NCBI RefSeq assembly: GCF_000308755.1
Contig: NZ_BAGF01000147.1
Span: forward strand, 1-64,000
DNA: 64,000 nucleotides
Origin: Nocardia pneumoniae NBRC 100136
GTDB lineage: Bacteria; Actinomycetota; Actinomycetes; Mycobacteriales; Mycobacteriaceae
Direction: 5' to 3'
Shown here in pieces: positions 18,499-27,429 of this stretch. The position numbers and the translations under genes were made by a program. The notes beneath the pieces were generated by a model. It did no database searches. It was given only the letters and a program-made list of their open reading frames with translations, and was not told the DNA's origin. Positions within the stretch are counted from its first letter, which is position 1, and each line of letters begins with the position of its first letter.

Positions 18499-19225
18499 CT
18501 GTCCAGCCTCGGCGACCGTCGAGTCGCTCGCGCATGCCGTCACGAAACTGGCCGACGAGGTCTACCTGTCGCTGCGAACCATCGGGACCGCGCTGACGAC
18601 CCTCTGGGAGGGTCTGCTCGAGAAGCCGCGGGCCGCTCCACGGTCGACGGACCTGGCAGCGCTGCGCGAGCCCATTGTCGGGGAACTCGAGCGGCGCGGA
18701 AAGCTGTTCCACGGCGCCGGCGTGGTGATGGCCGACGGTGTTCTCGCGGATCGCCCCCGGTACCTGGAATGGTGGTGTCTGGCCGCACAACGCGGACCGC
18801 AACGCCTGACGCTGGAATTGAATCCCCACAGCGAATACTTCTACGACTACACCCAAATGGACTGGTTCTCGATCCCGCGTGATCAGGGCCGGCGGTGGGT
18901 GCACGGGCCGATCCTGGATTACGCGTGCAGCGATCAGTACGTTTGCACATTCGCGATACCGGCCACGGTCGCCCCGGGAACCTTCCTCGGAATCGCCGGT
19001 GCCGATGTGCCGGTCGCCGCGATCGAGGAGGCATTGCTTCCGCGATTCCAGGCATCCGGTCAGCGGGTACTGCTGGTCAACAACGAGGGTCGCGTCATCA
19101 TGGGGACCGATCCCGAATTCACGCCCGGATCCAAGACGAGCCGGATGGAACGATCCGCCGCGGCGGTGCCGGTCGAGGGCGTGCCCTGGTCGTTGTACCC
19201 GCTGGGATCCATGGCACCCCGCTGA
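18479..19225 (+). CDS. Cache-domain protein co-encoded with the FadR-type regulator
   Basis: A 248-aa protein with a PDC/Cache-like ligand-binding fold: PHSEYFYDYTQMDWFSIPRDQGRRWVHGPILDYACSDQYVCTFAIPA, then GTFLGIAGADVPVAAIEEALLPRF and VLLVNNEGRVIMGTDPEF. Those blocks are the usual dCache signature. Unusually, it has no signal peptide, no membrane helix and no output domain, so it seems to be a free cytosolic sensor. ATG 18479 has GGAG upstream and lies inside the end of the regulator gene. It may modulate the regulator or bind the same small molecule. Confidence 0.78.
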   Translation: MMGDTDNCPASATVESLAHAVTKLADEVYLSLRTIGTALTTLWEGLLEKPRAAPRSTDLAALREPIVGELERRGKLFHGAGVVMADGVLADRPRYLEWWCLAAQRGPQRLTLELNPHSEYFYDYTQMDWFSIPRDQGRRWVHGPILDYACSDQYVCTFAIPATVAPGTFLGIAGADVPVAAIEEALLPRFQASGQRVLLVNNEGRVIMGTDPEFTPGSKTSRMERSAAAVPVEGVPWSLYPLGSMAPR

Positions 19226-19254
19226 AGCGGCTGTGGGCATCTCGGGGAGCAGGG

Positions 19255-20265
19255 TCAGTGCGTGCGGCGGAGCATCCGGATGACCGCGCTGTCGACCAGC
19301 GCTCGTTCCGCGTCGGCGGAGGTCGCCCGGTTCGCGCGCCGCAGGGTTGGAGCGATCGTTGTGCCATCTTCGAATGCCCGCAGCACACGGGGGTCGACAT
19401 AGGAGGCTTGCGCGACCGCGGGCGTATTGCCCAGTGCGGTGGCGACCTCCGCCATAACCTGACGCACGGTCTGCTTGCGGTCCCGTCGGTTGCGTGGACG
19501 GTCGCGGGCGCCGAGCGCGGCCGCGGCGAGGACGGTGGCCTGCCACGTGCGCAGGTCTTTGACGCTGCACTCGCAGGCCGCGAGCTCTTTGAAGCGGAGG
19601 TTGATGTCATCGGCGCGCAGTTCGCCGTAGCCTCGGCCGTTCCGGTACACCAGCAGCCGATCCGAATCCGGATCACTGCGCAGCAGTGCTCGAAATGCCT
19701 TGGCCAGCAAAGGGTCTCGCACGCTGACACGTCGTCTGATGCCCCCTTTCGCCAGATAGTCGAACAGCATCCGCTCACCCGAGACCTGGACCTGCTCGCG
19801 GAGCAGTGTGGCGACACCCCGGGTGCCGTGTTCTTCGGCGTACTCCTCTCCCCCGACCCGGAACACCCCGCGATCCACCAGATCAATGGCCACTGCTTGC
19901 ACCCGCCGAAGAATCAGCCCGCGCGCGGCCAGATCCTCCCGTACCTGCGCCCGGATATCCGGTAGCCGTGCGGCCAGTTCCAGGACCCGCTCGAACTTCT
20001 CCTCGTCGCGATCCTTACGCCACTGCTCGTGGTACAGGTACTGCCGCCGACCCGCCGAGTCGATGCCTACGGCCTGGATGTGCCCATTCGGGTACGCGCA
20101 GATCCACACCTTGCGCCAAGCCGGTGGGATCGCGAGTGCCCGAATGCGTTCGAGTGCCTCCTCGTCGCGCACGAGTTCGCCCGCCGACGTGTGGTAGCTG
20201 AACCCGCGTCCGCGCCTGAGTCGCGTTATGCCGACCTCGTAGGGTCGGCTGCGGCGCAATCGCAT
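19255..20265 (-). CDS. Type IB DNA topoisomerase (poxvirus-like)
   Basis: A 336-aa small topoisomerase IB, which relaxes supercoils through a 3'-phosphotyrosyl intermediate. The N-terminal domain has IPPAWRKVWICAYPNGHIQAVGIDSAGRRQYLYH. The catalytic domain has KDLRTW (Arg239) and the nucleophile in AQASYVDPRV (Tyr289). Bacterial members of this type are often accessory and linked to stress or DNA repair. The start ATG 20265 lacks a strong ribosome-binding site. It converges on the Cache gene. Confidence 0.93.
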   Translation of the reverse strand: MRLRRSRPYEVGITRLRRGRGFSYHTSAGELVRDEEALERIRALAIPPAWRKVWICAYPNGHIQAVGIDSAGRRQYLYHEQWRKDRDEEKFERVLELAARLPDIRAQVREDLAARGLILRRVQAVAIDLVDRGVFRVGGEEYAEEHGTRGVATLLREQVQVSGERMLFDYLAKGGIRRRVSVRDPLLAKAFRALLRSDPDSDRLLVYRNGRGYGELRADDINLRFKELAACECSVKDLRTWQATVLAAAALGARDRPRNRRDRKQTVRQVMAEVATALGNTPAVAQASYVDPRVLRAFEDGTTIAPTLRRANRATSADAERALVDSAVIRMLRRTH

Positions 20266-20474
20266 TCAGGCACCGCTGTTGCTCGGGTCGTGCGGAGGGC
20301 CATCGGTACGCCCGGAGTACGTTGCGCCGAAGCCCACCCCGGTTTGCGGATCCTCGAAGCGTCCGCCCGGCGACCGGTTTCGTTCCGCATGCACATCACC
20401 TGGCTGCCCGCCCCGGCGCGGGCCAAACACTGTAGGCGGGCTCGTCCTGCCGCTGCCAGTCAGGTGGTAGCCGA

Positions 20475-21431
20475 TTACGCGGCGAGGGCGAGGTGAGCGC
20501 TCTCGGCCGTGCCGGTGCCGCCCGCTCGCGTCATCAGGCGCGCGATCGCCTCCGCCACCTGCCTCGGCTGCTCCAGGATCACCGAGTGACCGGCGCCGTC
20601 GACCAGCACCAGATCCGAGTACTCGACGGTGGCGGCCATCGCGACGGAATGCGACGGCGGCGTCATCAGGTCGGCGGAGCCGCACAGCACCAAAGTCGGG
20701 ATCTCGGACAGAACGGCGAGCGCGTCGGTTCGGTCGTAAACCATGAAGTCGCTCAGGAAGCTCGCCATCGTCACGATCGGCGTCTCGTTGCGCATCGCGT
20801 TGGCGAGGGTGAGCACCCGCGGGCTGACCCTGCGGTCGCCGAATTCGGCGGTACGGACGATCGGGGCGAGAGCCTTGCAGGCCATCAGCTTCGCGCGGTG
20901 CATCGCCCCCGGAGCGCGTCGCACGGCAGCCTGGAACGCGGATACGACGGGGTTGCGCAGGAGGCGGCCGAAGCCGGCGTCGGCGAGCCCGCTCGCGGCG
21001 GTCGCGATGAGCGCGACGCCGGTGACACGAGTGCCGATCTCGTGCGGGTTCTGGCTGGCGTAGGTCAGCGCGGTCATGCCGCCCATCGAATGGCCGACGA
21101 GGACCACCGGTCCGTTCGGGGCGACAGCGTCGAGAACGTCCCGCAGGTCGTGACCGAGCTGCTCGAGGTTGTAGGTCCGCCGGGACGCCGCGGCGGAGTC
21201 GCCGTGGCCGCGGTGGTCGTAGCAGACGATGCGGGCGCCGGTGTATCGGCGCAGCAACGCGTCGCGGACGTAGGTCCAGGACTCGGTGCGCAGGCAATGT
21301 CCGTGCAGAAGCACGACCGTGAGGTCCGCGTCTCGTGGGCCGTATTCGCGGACCGCGAGTGCGACACCGTCTTCGGTCCAGACCGTGGCACGACGCTCCG
21401 GCGAGGTGGCGGTGAAGCTGGAGATCGTCAT
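20475..21431 (-). CDS. Alpha/beta hydrolase
   Basis: A 318-aa cytosolic alpha/beta-fold hydrolase. It has the oxyanion loop LLHGHCLRTESW, YDHRGHGDS, the nucleophile elbow GHSMGGM (Ser), acid-bearing LVLCGSADLMTPP and catalytic His in DGAGHSVILEQP, which is the complete triad. ATG 21431 has GGAGG upstream. Substrate not inferable; epoxide hydrolase, esterase and haloperoxidase-like relatives share these motifs. It lies 165 bp downstream of lcp on the same strand, so co-transcription with rubber degradation is conceivable but not shown. Confidence 0.88.
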   Translation of the reverse strand: MTISSFTATSPERRATVWTEDGVALAVREYGPRDADLTVVLLHGHCLRTESWTYVRDALLRRYTGARIVCYDHRGHGDSAAASRRTYNLEQLGHDLRDVLDAVAPNGPVVLVGHSMGGMTALTYASQNPHEIGTRVTGVALIATAASGLADAGFGRLLRNPVVSAFQAAVRRAPGAMHRAKLMACKALAPIVRTAEFGDRRVSPRVLTLANAMRNETPIVTMASFLSDFMVYDRTDALAVLSEIPTLVLCGSADLMTPPSHSVAMAATVEYSDLVLVDGAGHSVILEQPRQVAEAIARLMTRAGGTGTAESAHLALAA

Positions 21432-21596
21432 GGGAGCCTCCGGTCTGCTGGCGGTGATGTGTTCAACTGTCCGCCAGATGTGCCGCCGGTATCAGGCCCC
21501 CGAGAGCTGGGGTCCGTCCCCCAAGGGGGAGCAGATCACCACCAAGGGTGCACCGCCACCCGTCCGCTGTGCCGCAGGCCGCGCAGACGGCCGAGA

Positions 21597-22838
21597 TCAG
21601 CGCGGCGGTTGATTCATGTCCCGGTTCATGTGCGGGATTTCGATACTGATCGGCATCCGTAGTTCGGCCAGGTAGATCAGCGCTGCTTGCCGGAGGAATT
21701 CGTCGAACAGCCAGTAGGCGTCGGGGGCGAGCGGGACGACGGGGAGCAGACCCTCGCGGACGGCGATGAACGGCCCCCAACTCACCCGCAGCAGCGGGTC
21801 CCAGACCGGTTCCCTGGGGATGGCCAGCCCATCGGCGATCTTGTCGCCGAGCAGGAAGCGGGTGAACGCACCGAGAACCGGTTTGCTGAGGACGGCGAGA
21901 TCGAGGTTGACGCCGAGGCGCAGGAGCCGGTCGGCCAGCTTCGCGCCCTCCGGTGTCGCGGCCAGCACCGGGTCCAAGACCTGCTGGGCCTGGGCATTGG
22001 CCTCCTCCCACGACGCGGGAATGTACTCGTCGCGGATGCCGAGCATGTGCGCGCACAGCTGCCAGGAGTGCAGGAAGGCCTCCGACTCGGCGGCGGGGAT
22101 CGGCACCTTCCACGCGGTCAGGTGCTTCATGACGGTCGTGGGCAGGCTGTGCCAGGTGACCATCATGTCGTTCTGGCTGATCGGAATGTCCTCCTCGGCG
22201 GAGTGCATCCAGTGTGGGGACTGCGGCAGCAGGTGACGCACCGCGGCATGAACCAACCGGGTTTTGACGCAGGTCACGACCATCTCGCCATCGGGCGCAT
22301 AGGCATTCGCGGTCCCGATGTCGTAGCCGAGTTTCGCGGTCTTCGAGATGCGGTCCTTGAGATCGTGACCACCTTTGGAGTAGTAGACCGCGCGCGCTTC
22401 CTTGGGAATGACCGTGCTCATCATGCCGCTGGCCAGCCCGTACAACACACCGAGATAGAGCCCCCGTTTCTTGTTGAACTCCACCGCGGTGGCCAGCTTG
22501 CCCTGGTCGGCCCAGGGCGGCAGCCGGCGGGCGTATTCCATGAAGTCCCGCAGGTCCGGCGGCAGAGCCGCGGGCAAGGGTTGACCGTTCCTGGTCCAGG
22601 TACGCAAGAGCTCATTGACTCGCGGCACCTCGCCCCTGTCGAGCAGTCCGGCGACCAACTCGTCGGCCTCGGGGTCCCATACTCCCATCGGATCGACCCC
22701 GGACCCGCTACCCTCCACCGAACCCTGCGGTGACCACGTCCACGGCTCCGCCCGCACCGGGCTCACCATGGTCAGCGCACCGAATGCGCCCAATACCCCA
22801 CCGGCCTTCAACGCGTCGCGCCTGCTGAATGCGTCCAT
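21597..22838 (-). CDS. lcp: Latex-clearing protein (rubber oxygenase Lcp)
   Basis: A 413-aa secreted b-type haem dioxygenase that cleaves the double bonds of cis-1,4-polyisoprene to oligo-isoprenoid aldehydes/ketones. A Tat signal (SRRD at residues 5-8, cleavage after VRA at 30) is followed by WTWSPQGSVEGSGSGVDP, nearly identical to the known Streptomyces K30 enzyme. The residues shown to matter there (R164, K167, T168 and haem ligand H198) match R163, K166, T167 and H197 here, in the blocks DRISKT and VKTRLVHAAVRHLLPQS. ATG 22838 follows GAGGAG. No TetR-type LcpR gene is adjacent. Confidence 0.93.
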   Translation of the reverse strand: MDAFSRRDALKAGGVLGAFGALTMVSPVRAEPWTWSPQGSVEGSGSGVDPMGVWDPEADELVAGLLDRGEVPRVNELLRTWTRNGQPLPAALPPDLRDFMEYARRLPPWADQGKLATAVEFNKKRGLYLGVLYGLASGMMSTVIPKEARAVYYSKGGHDLKDRISKTAKLGYDIGTANAYAPDGEMVVTCVKTRLVHAAVRHLLPQSPHWMHSAEEDIPISQNDMMVTWHSLPTTVMKHLTAWKVPIPAAESEAFLHSWQLCAHMLGIRDEYIPASWEEANAQAQQVLDPVLAATPEGAKLADRLLRLGVNLDLAVLSKPVLGAFTRFLLGDKIADGLAIPREPVWDPLLRVSWGPFIAVREGLLPVVPLAPDAYWLFDEFLRQAALIYLAELRMPISIEIPHMNRDMNQPPR

Positions 22839-23549
22839 GTCTTCGCTACTCCTCGTTGAGCCCGAGCACCACCGCGACGAGTGGGCGGTACTCGTTTCTC
22901 GCTTTCACGCTCTAGAATATTCATTAACTTACCAAGAATTCCGACATGTTGTCCCAGCTTTCCGGGAATTACCCGCGCCCGCCAACTTCCCAGTCGCCAA
23001 GCAGCCAGGTCGACGTCCATACAAGCTTCTGAGCAGCATTATCATCTGAAGTCTTCCGTCAGTGAGTTCAATGAGACACTGCCGGAAAGCTGAATGCTGT
23101 AGCACGGGCACCGCCGTGACCAGGTCTCTTGACCAACGTTAACTTCCAGTCACTTAAGGCACCGAGGCCGGCTCAAACCGACGGCTTCGAAAGACGAGCT
23201 CGCCCCGATCGCCCGTCAGGTTGTCCGATGGCGAGCGCAGCACTAGGTCACCGGTATCGCGGCGACCGAACGGGCTCGGCCTGCCGAGCAGACTGCTGTA
23301 CACCTCGAGAGACTCCGCATGCCAGGCCCAAGCGGAGCCGCCCAGGATCAGCCCATCGTGGTCACGACGAGGTATCCGGCCAGCAACCTGGTGACCGCTG
23401 CAACGGAACGCGAATCGGGGTAGGCCAGTTAGAGCCGCACGAAGGAGAACAGACCCAGCACAGCGGGCCACTGGCCCAGGACAACGGATCAGACAGCGAC
23501 TGGGCTCATGGCGCCACGTCAGGCAGATGGCCCGGTGCACCGGATGCCA
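22839..23549. other. 711-bp stretch without a convincing gene
   Basis: The first 200 bp or so upstream of lcp contain an AT-rich patch (about 22910-22950) likely to hold its promoter. The rest (23150-23540) has a 128-codon minus-strand frame ending EVYSSLLGRPSPFGRRDTGD and so on, with no recognised domain, no good ribosome-binding site and mixed composition. I treat it as a possible decayed gene rather than a real one. Confidence 0.5.
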
Positions 23550-23738
23550 TCAGTCCTCCTCGTCCGCGCCGTGCTCGGACGACGAACGCGCGCCCCGTTC
23601 GCGATCCTCCCCACGCCGTCCCCGCAGCGCGACGAACACTACGACGGCGACCACGAGCAACGCAGGCACGAAGGCGGGTATCGCCAACAGGATCGAATGA
23701 TCCGCCAGGACGTCCACGCCGTCGTAGCCCTCAGTCAT
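23550..23738 (-). CDS. Small membrane protein, 62 aa, coupled to upstream membrane protein
   Basis: MTEGYDGVDVLADHSILLAI onward: one hydrophobic helix (about residues 16-38) and a highly charged cytoplasmic tail (RGRRGEDRERGARSSSEHGADEED). Its ATG overlaps the stop of the 621-aa membrane protein gene as ATGA, indicating coupling. It is likely an accessory subunit of that protein. No family known to me. Confidence 0.75.
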   Translation of the reverse strand: MTEGYDGVDVLADHSILLAIPAFVPALLVVAVVVFVALRGRRGEDRERGARSSSEHGADEED

Positions 23739-25600
23739 CGCGAGACCGCCGGTTCTTCCGGCGCCGCCGTCGGGCTCGCGTGCGGATACCGGTCGTTGAT
23801 CCGTGCCGCACCCCAGGACAGCGCCGCGACGAGGACGAGGCTGCACACCAGCACGACCAGCGATGCCGCGGCGAACAACCAGGACGGGTGGTCGAACGAT
23901 CGCTCTCGCTGCAGCACGGTGATCTCGGCGGTGAACGGCCTGGTGAAGGAGGAGAGCGCGGGGACCTCGTCGACGCCGAGCCCTGGGTCGGCGGCCATGA
24001 AGATCGGCGCCGCGGTCAATACGCGACCATCCTGTATTCGCAGGACCGTCTTCCAACTGCCATGCGCCGGAACGGGTTTGGTCGACACATAGTGGCCGGC
24101 GCCCACCCGCTGGAGCTGGTCGACGACGAGACCGCGGCCGGGACTGTCGTGGCCGATCCCGCCCTGCCAGGACAGGATCTGAACCCATTCGGGATCGGAG
24201 CCGACGAGATCAGCAGGCGTAATCCGGATGTCGGCGAGCACCATTCGTCCGCCCGCGTGGGACTCGGCGTCGCGCAGTGTCACAGTGGCCTCGGCCCGTT
24301 CCGGAACCTCGATGAACAGGCCGTTGGCGGTCGCGGCCGCCACGGTCACGACCGCCGCGATCAGCAGACCGCGCCGGACCGGTGGGCGTGGCAGCGCTTC
24401 GCCCCGCAGCACCATGCCCAGCAACGCACCGACGACACCGCCCGCGATACCGGTGGGTACCGCCATCGCCAGCAGTTCGGGCCACATCGCCCTCGGCCAC
24501 GAGTTGACGAACATTGCCTCGATCCAGAGGGATTCCAGCCACAGCCCCACCGTCGCGACCGCGAGTCCGCAGATCGCACCCCACCAGATCGACCGACGGG
24601 CCAGCGGCAGCAGCGCCAGCAGTTCCACCACGACGGCCGCGCCGAGATACAGCGGGAAGACATTGCGTGGCGCGTCGATGACCGACCCGCCGACCAGCAC
24701 GGCTACCACGGTGCGGACGAAGGCGGCGAACACCACCACAACCAGGGTGCTGAACGGTCCCAGGGTCGCCCGGGCGGCGACGAGGGTGACGGCGGCCGCG
24801 GCCACGATGAGCATCGGCTGCAGCACGAGCCGGAACTGCTGCACACCGAAGTCGAATTCGACTTGGAACACCGACAGGCCGATGAGCAGGCCGCCGAAGG
24901 CGAAGCACTGCAGCAGCCACATCACTCGCCCGTCGGCGCGGTCGGGATCGGGTCGGCTGTGCCCGCCCTCGAACTCCAGCAGCAGCACGCCGACCAGCGA
25001 TAAACCGGCGCCGCCGATGAGCATCAGATGCGTCGGCCCCCACAGCGTGACGTCCTGCCCGAACAGCCGATGCCAGATGTCGTCCAGGGGGAACCCGATC
25101 AACGCGTAGAGGCCCGCACCGGCGATGAGGATGCCACCGACCGGCGCGTACCAGGTGCGGGTGACGGGCACCGCCGCGGCGCCGGGCTTCTCGTCCAGAG
25201 GCAGGACGATCGCCGACATCCCGGCGGTGAACAGGAAGAACAATCCCGCCAGGATGAAGTAGTGCGCCGGATTGGCCAGCGGCCCGGCATCGCGGCCGTT
25301 GCCGACGTGCAAGCTGACATCCCAGATGAAGCCGAGCATCGCGGTCAGGATCGTCCCGAGGAACAGCGCGAGCGGCAGCGCGACCCAACCGGGCCGGTTG
25401 TACCGTCGCCCGATCCGGTCGGCCAGCCGCCCCAACCACGCGATGCGGCGGGATCTGTGCAGATACCCGACCCACAGCAGTACGAGCGCGACGACGCCGG
25501 CGGCGCCGGTCATGACCGCCACCTGGCCCAGCGCCGCTCCGCCACCCTCGGTGCCCGGAGCGGCGAACCAGATGATCCCCTCTTGCGCGACGTCGGGCAC
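23735..25600 (-). CDS. Polytopic membrane protein with C-terminal extracytoplasmic domain, unknown function
   Basis: A 621-aa protein with about ten to twelve hydrophobic segments in the first 430 residues, then a soluble beta-rich stretch (about 435-575: AEATVTLRDAESHAGGRMVL, SWKTVLRIQDGRVLTAAPIF) and a final helix with a short basic tail. Histidines within membrane-proximal blocks (GFIWDVSLHVGNGRD, NPAHYFILAG, LFGQDVTLWGPTHLMLIGG) recall haem- or copper-binding membrane enzymes, but this is only suggestive. GTG 25600 has GGAGG upstream. It forms a two-gene unit with the 62-aa protein. Confidence 0.85.
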   Translation of the reverse strand: MPDVAQEGIIWFAAPGTEGGGAALGQVAVMTGAAGVVALVLLWVGYLHRSRRIAWLGRLADRIGRRYNRPGWVALPLALFLGTILTAMLGFIWDVSLHVGNGRDAGPLANPAHYFILAGLFFLFTAGMSAIVLPLDEKPGAAAVPVTRTWYAPVGGILIAGAGLYALIGFPLDDIWHRLFGQDVTLWGPTHLMLIGGAGLSLVGVLLLEFEGGHSRPDPDRADGRVMWLLQCFAFGGLLIGLSVFQVEFDFGVQQFRLVLQPMLIVAAAAVTLVAARATLGPFSTLVVVVFAAFVRTVVAVLVGGSVIDAPRNVFPLYLGAAVVVELLALLPLARRSIWWGAICGLAVATVGLWLESLWIEAMFVNSWPRAMWPELLAMAVPTGIAGGVVGALLGMVLRGEALPRPPVRRGLLIAAVVTVAAATANGLFIEVPERAEATVTLRDAESHAGGRMVLADIRITPADLVGSDPEWVQILSWQGGIGHDSPGRGLVVDQLQRVGAGHYVSTKPVPAHGSWKTVLRIQDGRVLTAAPIFMAADPGLGVDEVPALSSFTRPFTAEITVLQRERSFDHPSWLFAAASLVVLVCSLVLVAALSWGAARINDRYPHASPTAAPEEPAVSR

Positions 25601-25662
25601 GAGAGACCTCCATCACTGAAGCCATGTATATGTGACTTACGGTACCACGAAGGCCGCCGAGA

Positions 25663-26757
25663 TCAATCGCCGTTGCCGTTGCTGGAAGGGTGGGCCGTCA
25701 ACGCCATGTGGCCGTTGCCGGGAGCGGGGTCGGTGATCGCGGTCGCGATCTTCGGCAGTGCGTGCGGGTGATGGCGGCCGAGCCAGCCGAGCAGTTCCTC
25801 GCGGACCGCGCAGCGCAGATCCCAGGCGTCGTCGGCGTTGGCCGCCGACATCGTCGCGCGCACCACGATATTGGTCGGGGTGGTGTCCGTGACGACCAGA
25901 TCCCAGTTGCGACCGTCCCAATCCCGGCGTTCGCGGAGATACTCGTGTAAATGCTCACGCAGCAGCGGCACCGGCGTGCTGTGGTCCAAGTACAAGAACA
26001 CCGTGCCGGTGATCTGCGGGCCGCCCCGCGACCAGTTCTCGTACGGTTTGCTGTTGAAGTAGGAGACCGGCATCGTCAGCCTGCGGTCGTCCCAGATCCG
26101 CACGGTGAGGAACGCGAGGGTGATCTCCTCGACGATGCCCCACTCCCCTTCGACGACAACGGTATCCCCGATCTTGACCGAGTCGCCGAAAGCGATCTGC
26201 AAACCGGCGATGAGATTGCTCAACGTCGACTGCGCGGCGACACCGGCGATGATGCCGATCACGCCTGCCGAAGCCAGTAATGACGTCCCCAGCGTCCGCA
26301 GACTCGGAAACAGCAGCAGGATCGCCACGGCGGCGGTCGTGACGACCAGTACCGATGTCACGATGCGGCGCACCAGCGCCAGCTGGGTGCGCAACTGCCG
26401 TACCCGCGAAATCTCCCGAGTGCGCCCGGCGTAGGAGCGCAGCATGTTCTCGGCGACGGCATCGGCGGCGCGAATCACCAGCCAAGCGGCCGCCATGATA
26501 GCCGCCGTGGCCAAGATGGTTCGGATCATCGTGTCCTGGCGAAGATCGAGCTGCGCCAAAGGATAAGTGGCATGCAACGCCATCGAGCCGAGCAATATCT
26601 GCACGGGCAACTGCACGCGGCGGAGCAGCGTGGGCAGATGACTACCCGGCCGTTTCCGTGCGCTGTAACGCAGCATCCAATCCATCAGCAGACCTGCCGT
26701 GACGGTGATCGCCACCGTGCCCGAGACCACGATGAGCGGCCGTAACACTTCCTCCAA
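25663..26757 (-). CDS. Small-conductance mechanosensitive channel (MscS family)
   Basis: A 364-aa MscS-type channel that releases solutes on osmotic downshock. Several N-terminal helices lead to the pore helix LGTSLLASAGVIGIIAGVAAQSTLSNLIAGLQIAFGDSVKIGDTV and the beta domain GIVEEITLAFLTVRIWDDRRLTMPVSYF, followed by the cytoplasmic alpha/beta portal domain. TTG 26757 is chosen because GGAG lies seven bases upstream; the extra 33 codons upstream in frame are cysteine/arginine-rich and unlike the family. Confidence 0.9.
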   Translation of the reverse strand: MEEVLRPLIVVSGTVAITVTAGLLMDWMLRYSARKRPGSHLPTLLRRVQLPVQILLGSMALHATYPLAQLDLRQDTMIRTILATAAIMAAAWLVIRAADAVAENMLRSYAGRTREISRVRQLRTQLALVRRIVTSVLVVTTAAVAILLLFPSLRTLGTSLLASAGVIGIIAGVAAQSTLSNLIAGLQIAFGDSVKIGDTVVVEGEWGIVEEITLAFLTVRIWDDRRLTMPVSYFNSKPYENWSRGGPQITGTVFLYLDHSTPVPLLREHLHEYLRERRDWDGRNWDLVVTDTTPTNIVVRATMSAANADDAWDLRCAVREELLGWLGRHHPHALPKIATAITDPAPGNGHMALTAHPSSNGNGD

Positions 26758-27055
26758 AGGTCGACTCCTTCTCGTCTTGCGCCCGAACCCCACTGCGCAC
26801 CGCGCGCCCCGGCTGCTACGAATGCACCGCGAGATGCGGAATACGCAGAGCCACAACTACAGCGCCGGTGGGCGCGATGCGTAGGCGCGAGGCCGAAACA
26901 GACACGACATCCTCCCTCGGTCGACTTGTCACGAAGGCGCATACCCGCTTTCGCCGTCGGTCGTCGCGATGCCGCTGTGGCGAATCCCACCATCGCGCGG
27001 AAGCGCCAGTGGTACACCCGCGTCCATGGCACAACCGTGACACCGGCGGCGTCCC

Positions 27056-27276
27056 GATCCGAGCGGCCGTGGCGAAACGTCGACGGGCTGGTGGACGCCG
27101 CCGCTCGGCGCGGCGTTCCCCTCGACGTGGTCGACGTCCGAGACGATCACGCCCGGGCGCTCTACGAGCGCGACCTCGTCCTGGTCCGTCCCGACCAGCA
27201 TGTCGCGTGGCGCGGCGACTCCGCCCCGGGCGAACCACTCGTCGTCGTCGACCGCATCCGCGGCGCCCACGGCTGA
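27056..27276 (+). pseudogene. C-terminal remnant of a flavin-dependent aromatic monooxygenase
   Basis: An isolated plus-strand segment reads ...GLVDAAARRGVPLDVVDVRDDHARALYERDLVLVRPDQHVAWRGDSAPGEPLVVVDRIRGA and stops. This is the thioredoxin-like tail of PheA/TfdB/MhpA-type FAD monooxygenases, with the usual LVRPDQHVAWRG block. The FAD- and NADPH-binding parts are absent upstream (only unrelated sequence to the MscS gene), so about 500 residues are missing. The rest of the 26758-27429 gap holds nothing recognisable. Confidence 0.75.
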
Positions 27277-27429
27277 CCGGCCGCCCCCGCACCGCCCGGC
27301 GCGAAGCAGGTGACCAGAACGATCAGGAATCGAGAAGCGCTGGTCACCGAGCCGTAGCTAACGTCTTCGACACCGAGTCCGCCCGGCAGATCGTCGGGAC
27401 ATGGGTCGCTCGTCTCGGAGGAGGGCGCA

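Noticed and set aside
20226..20426. Small minus-strand frame upstream of topoisomerase IB
   Set aside because: No ribosome-binding site, no family, and it overlaps the topoisomerase start in another frame.
23129..25003. Plus-strand frame opposite the 621-aa membrane protein
   Set aside because: Composition is Arg/Gly/Gln-rich without hydrophobic pattern; the minus-strand frame shows clear membrane helices and a coupled downstream gene.
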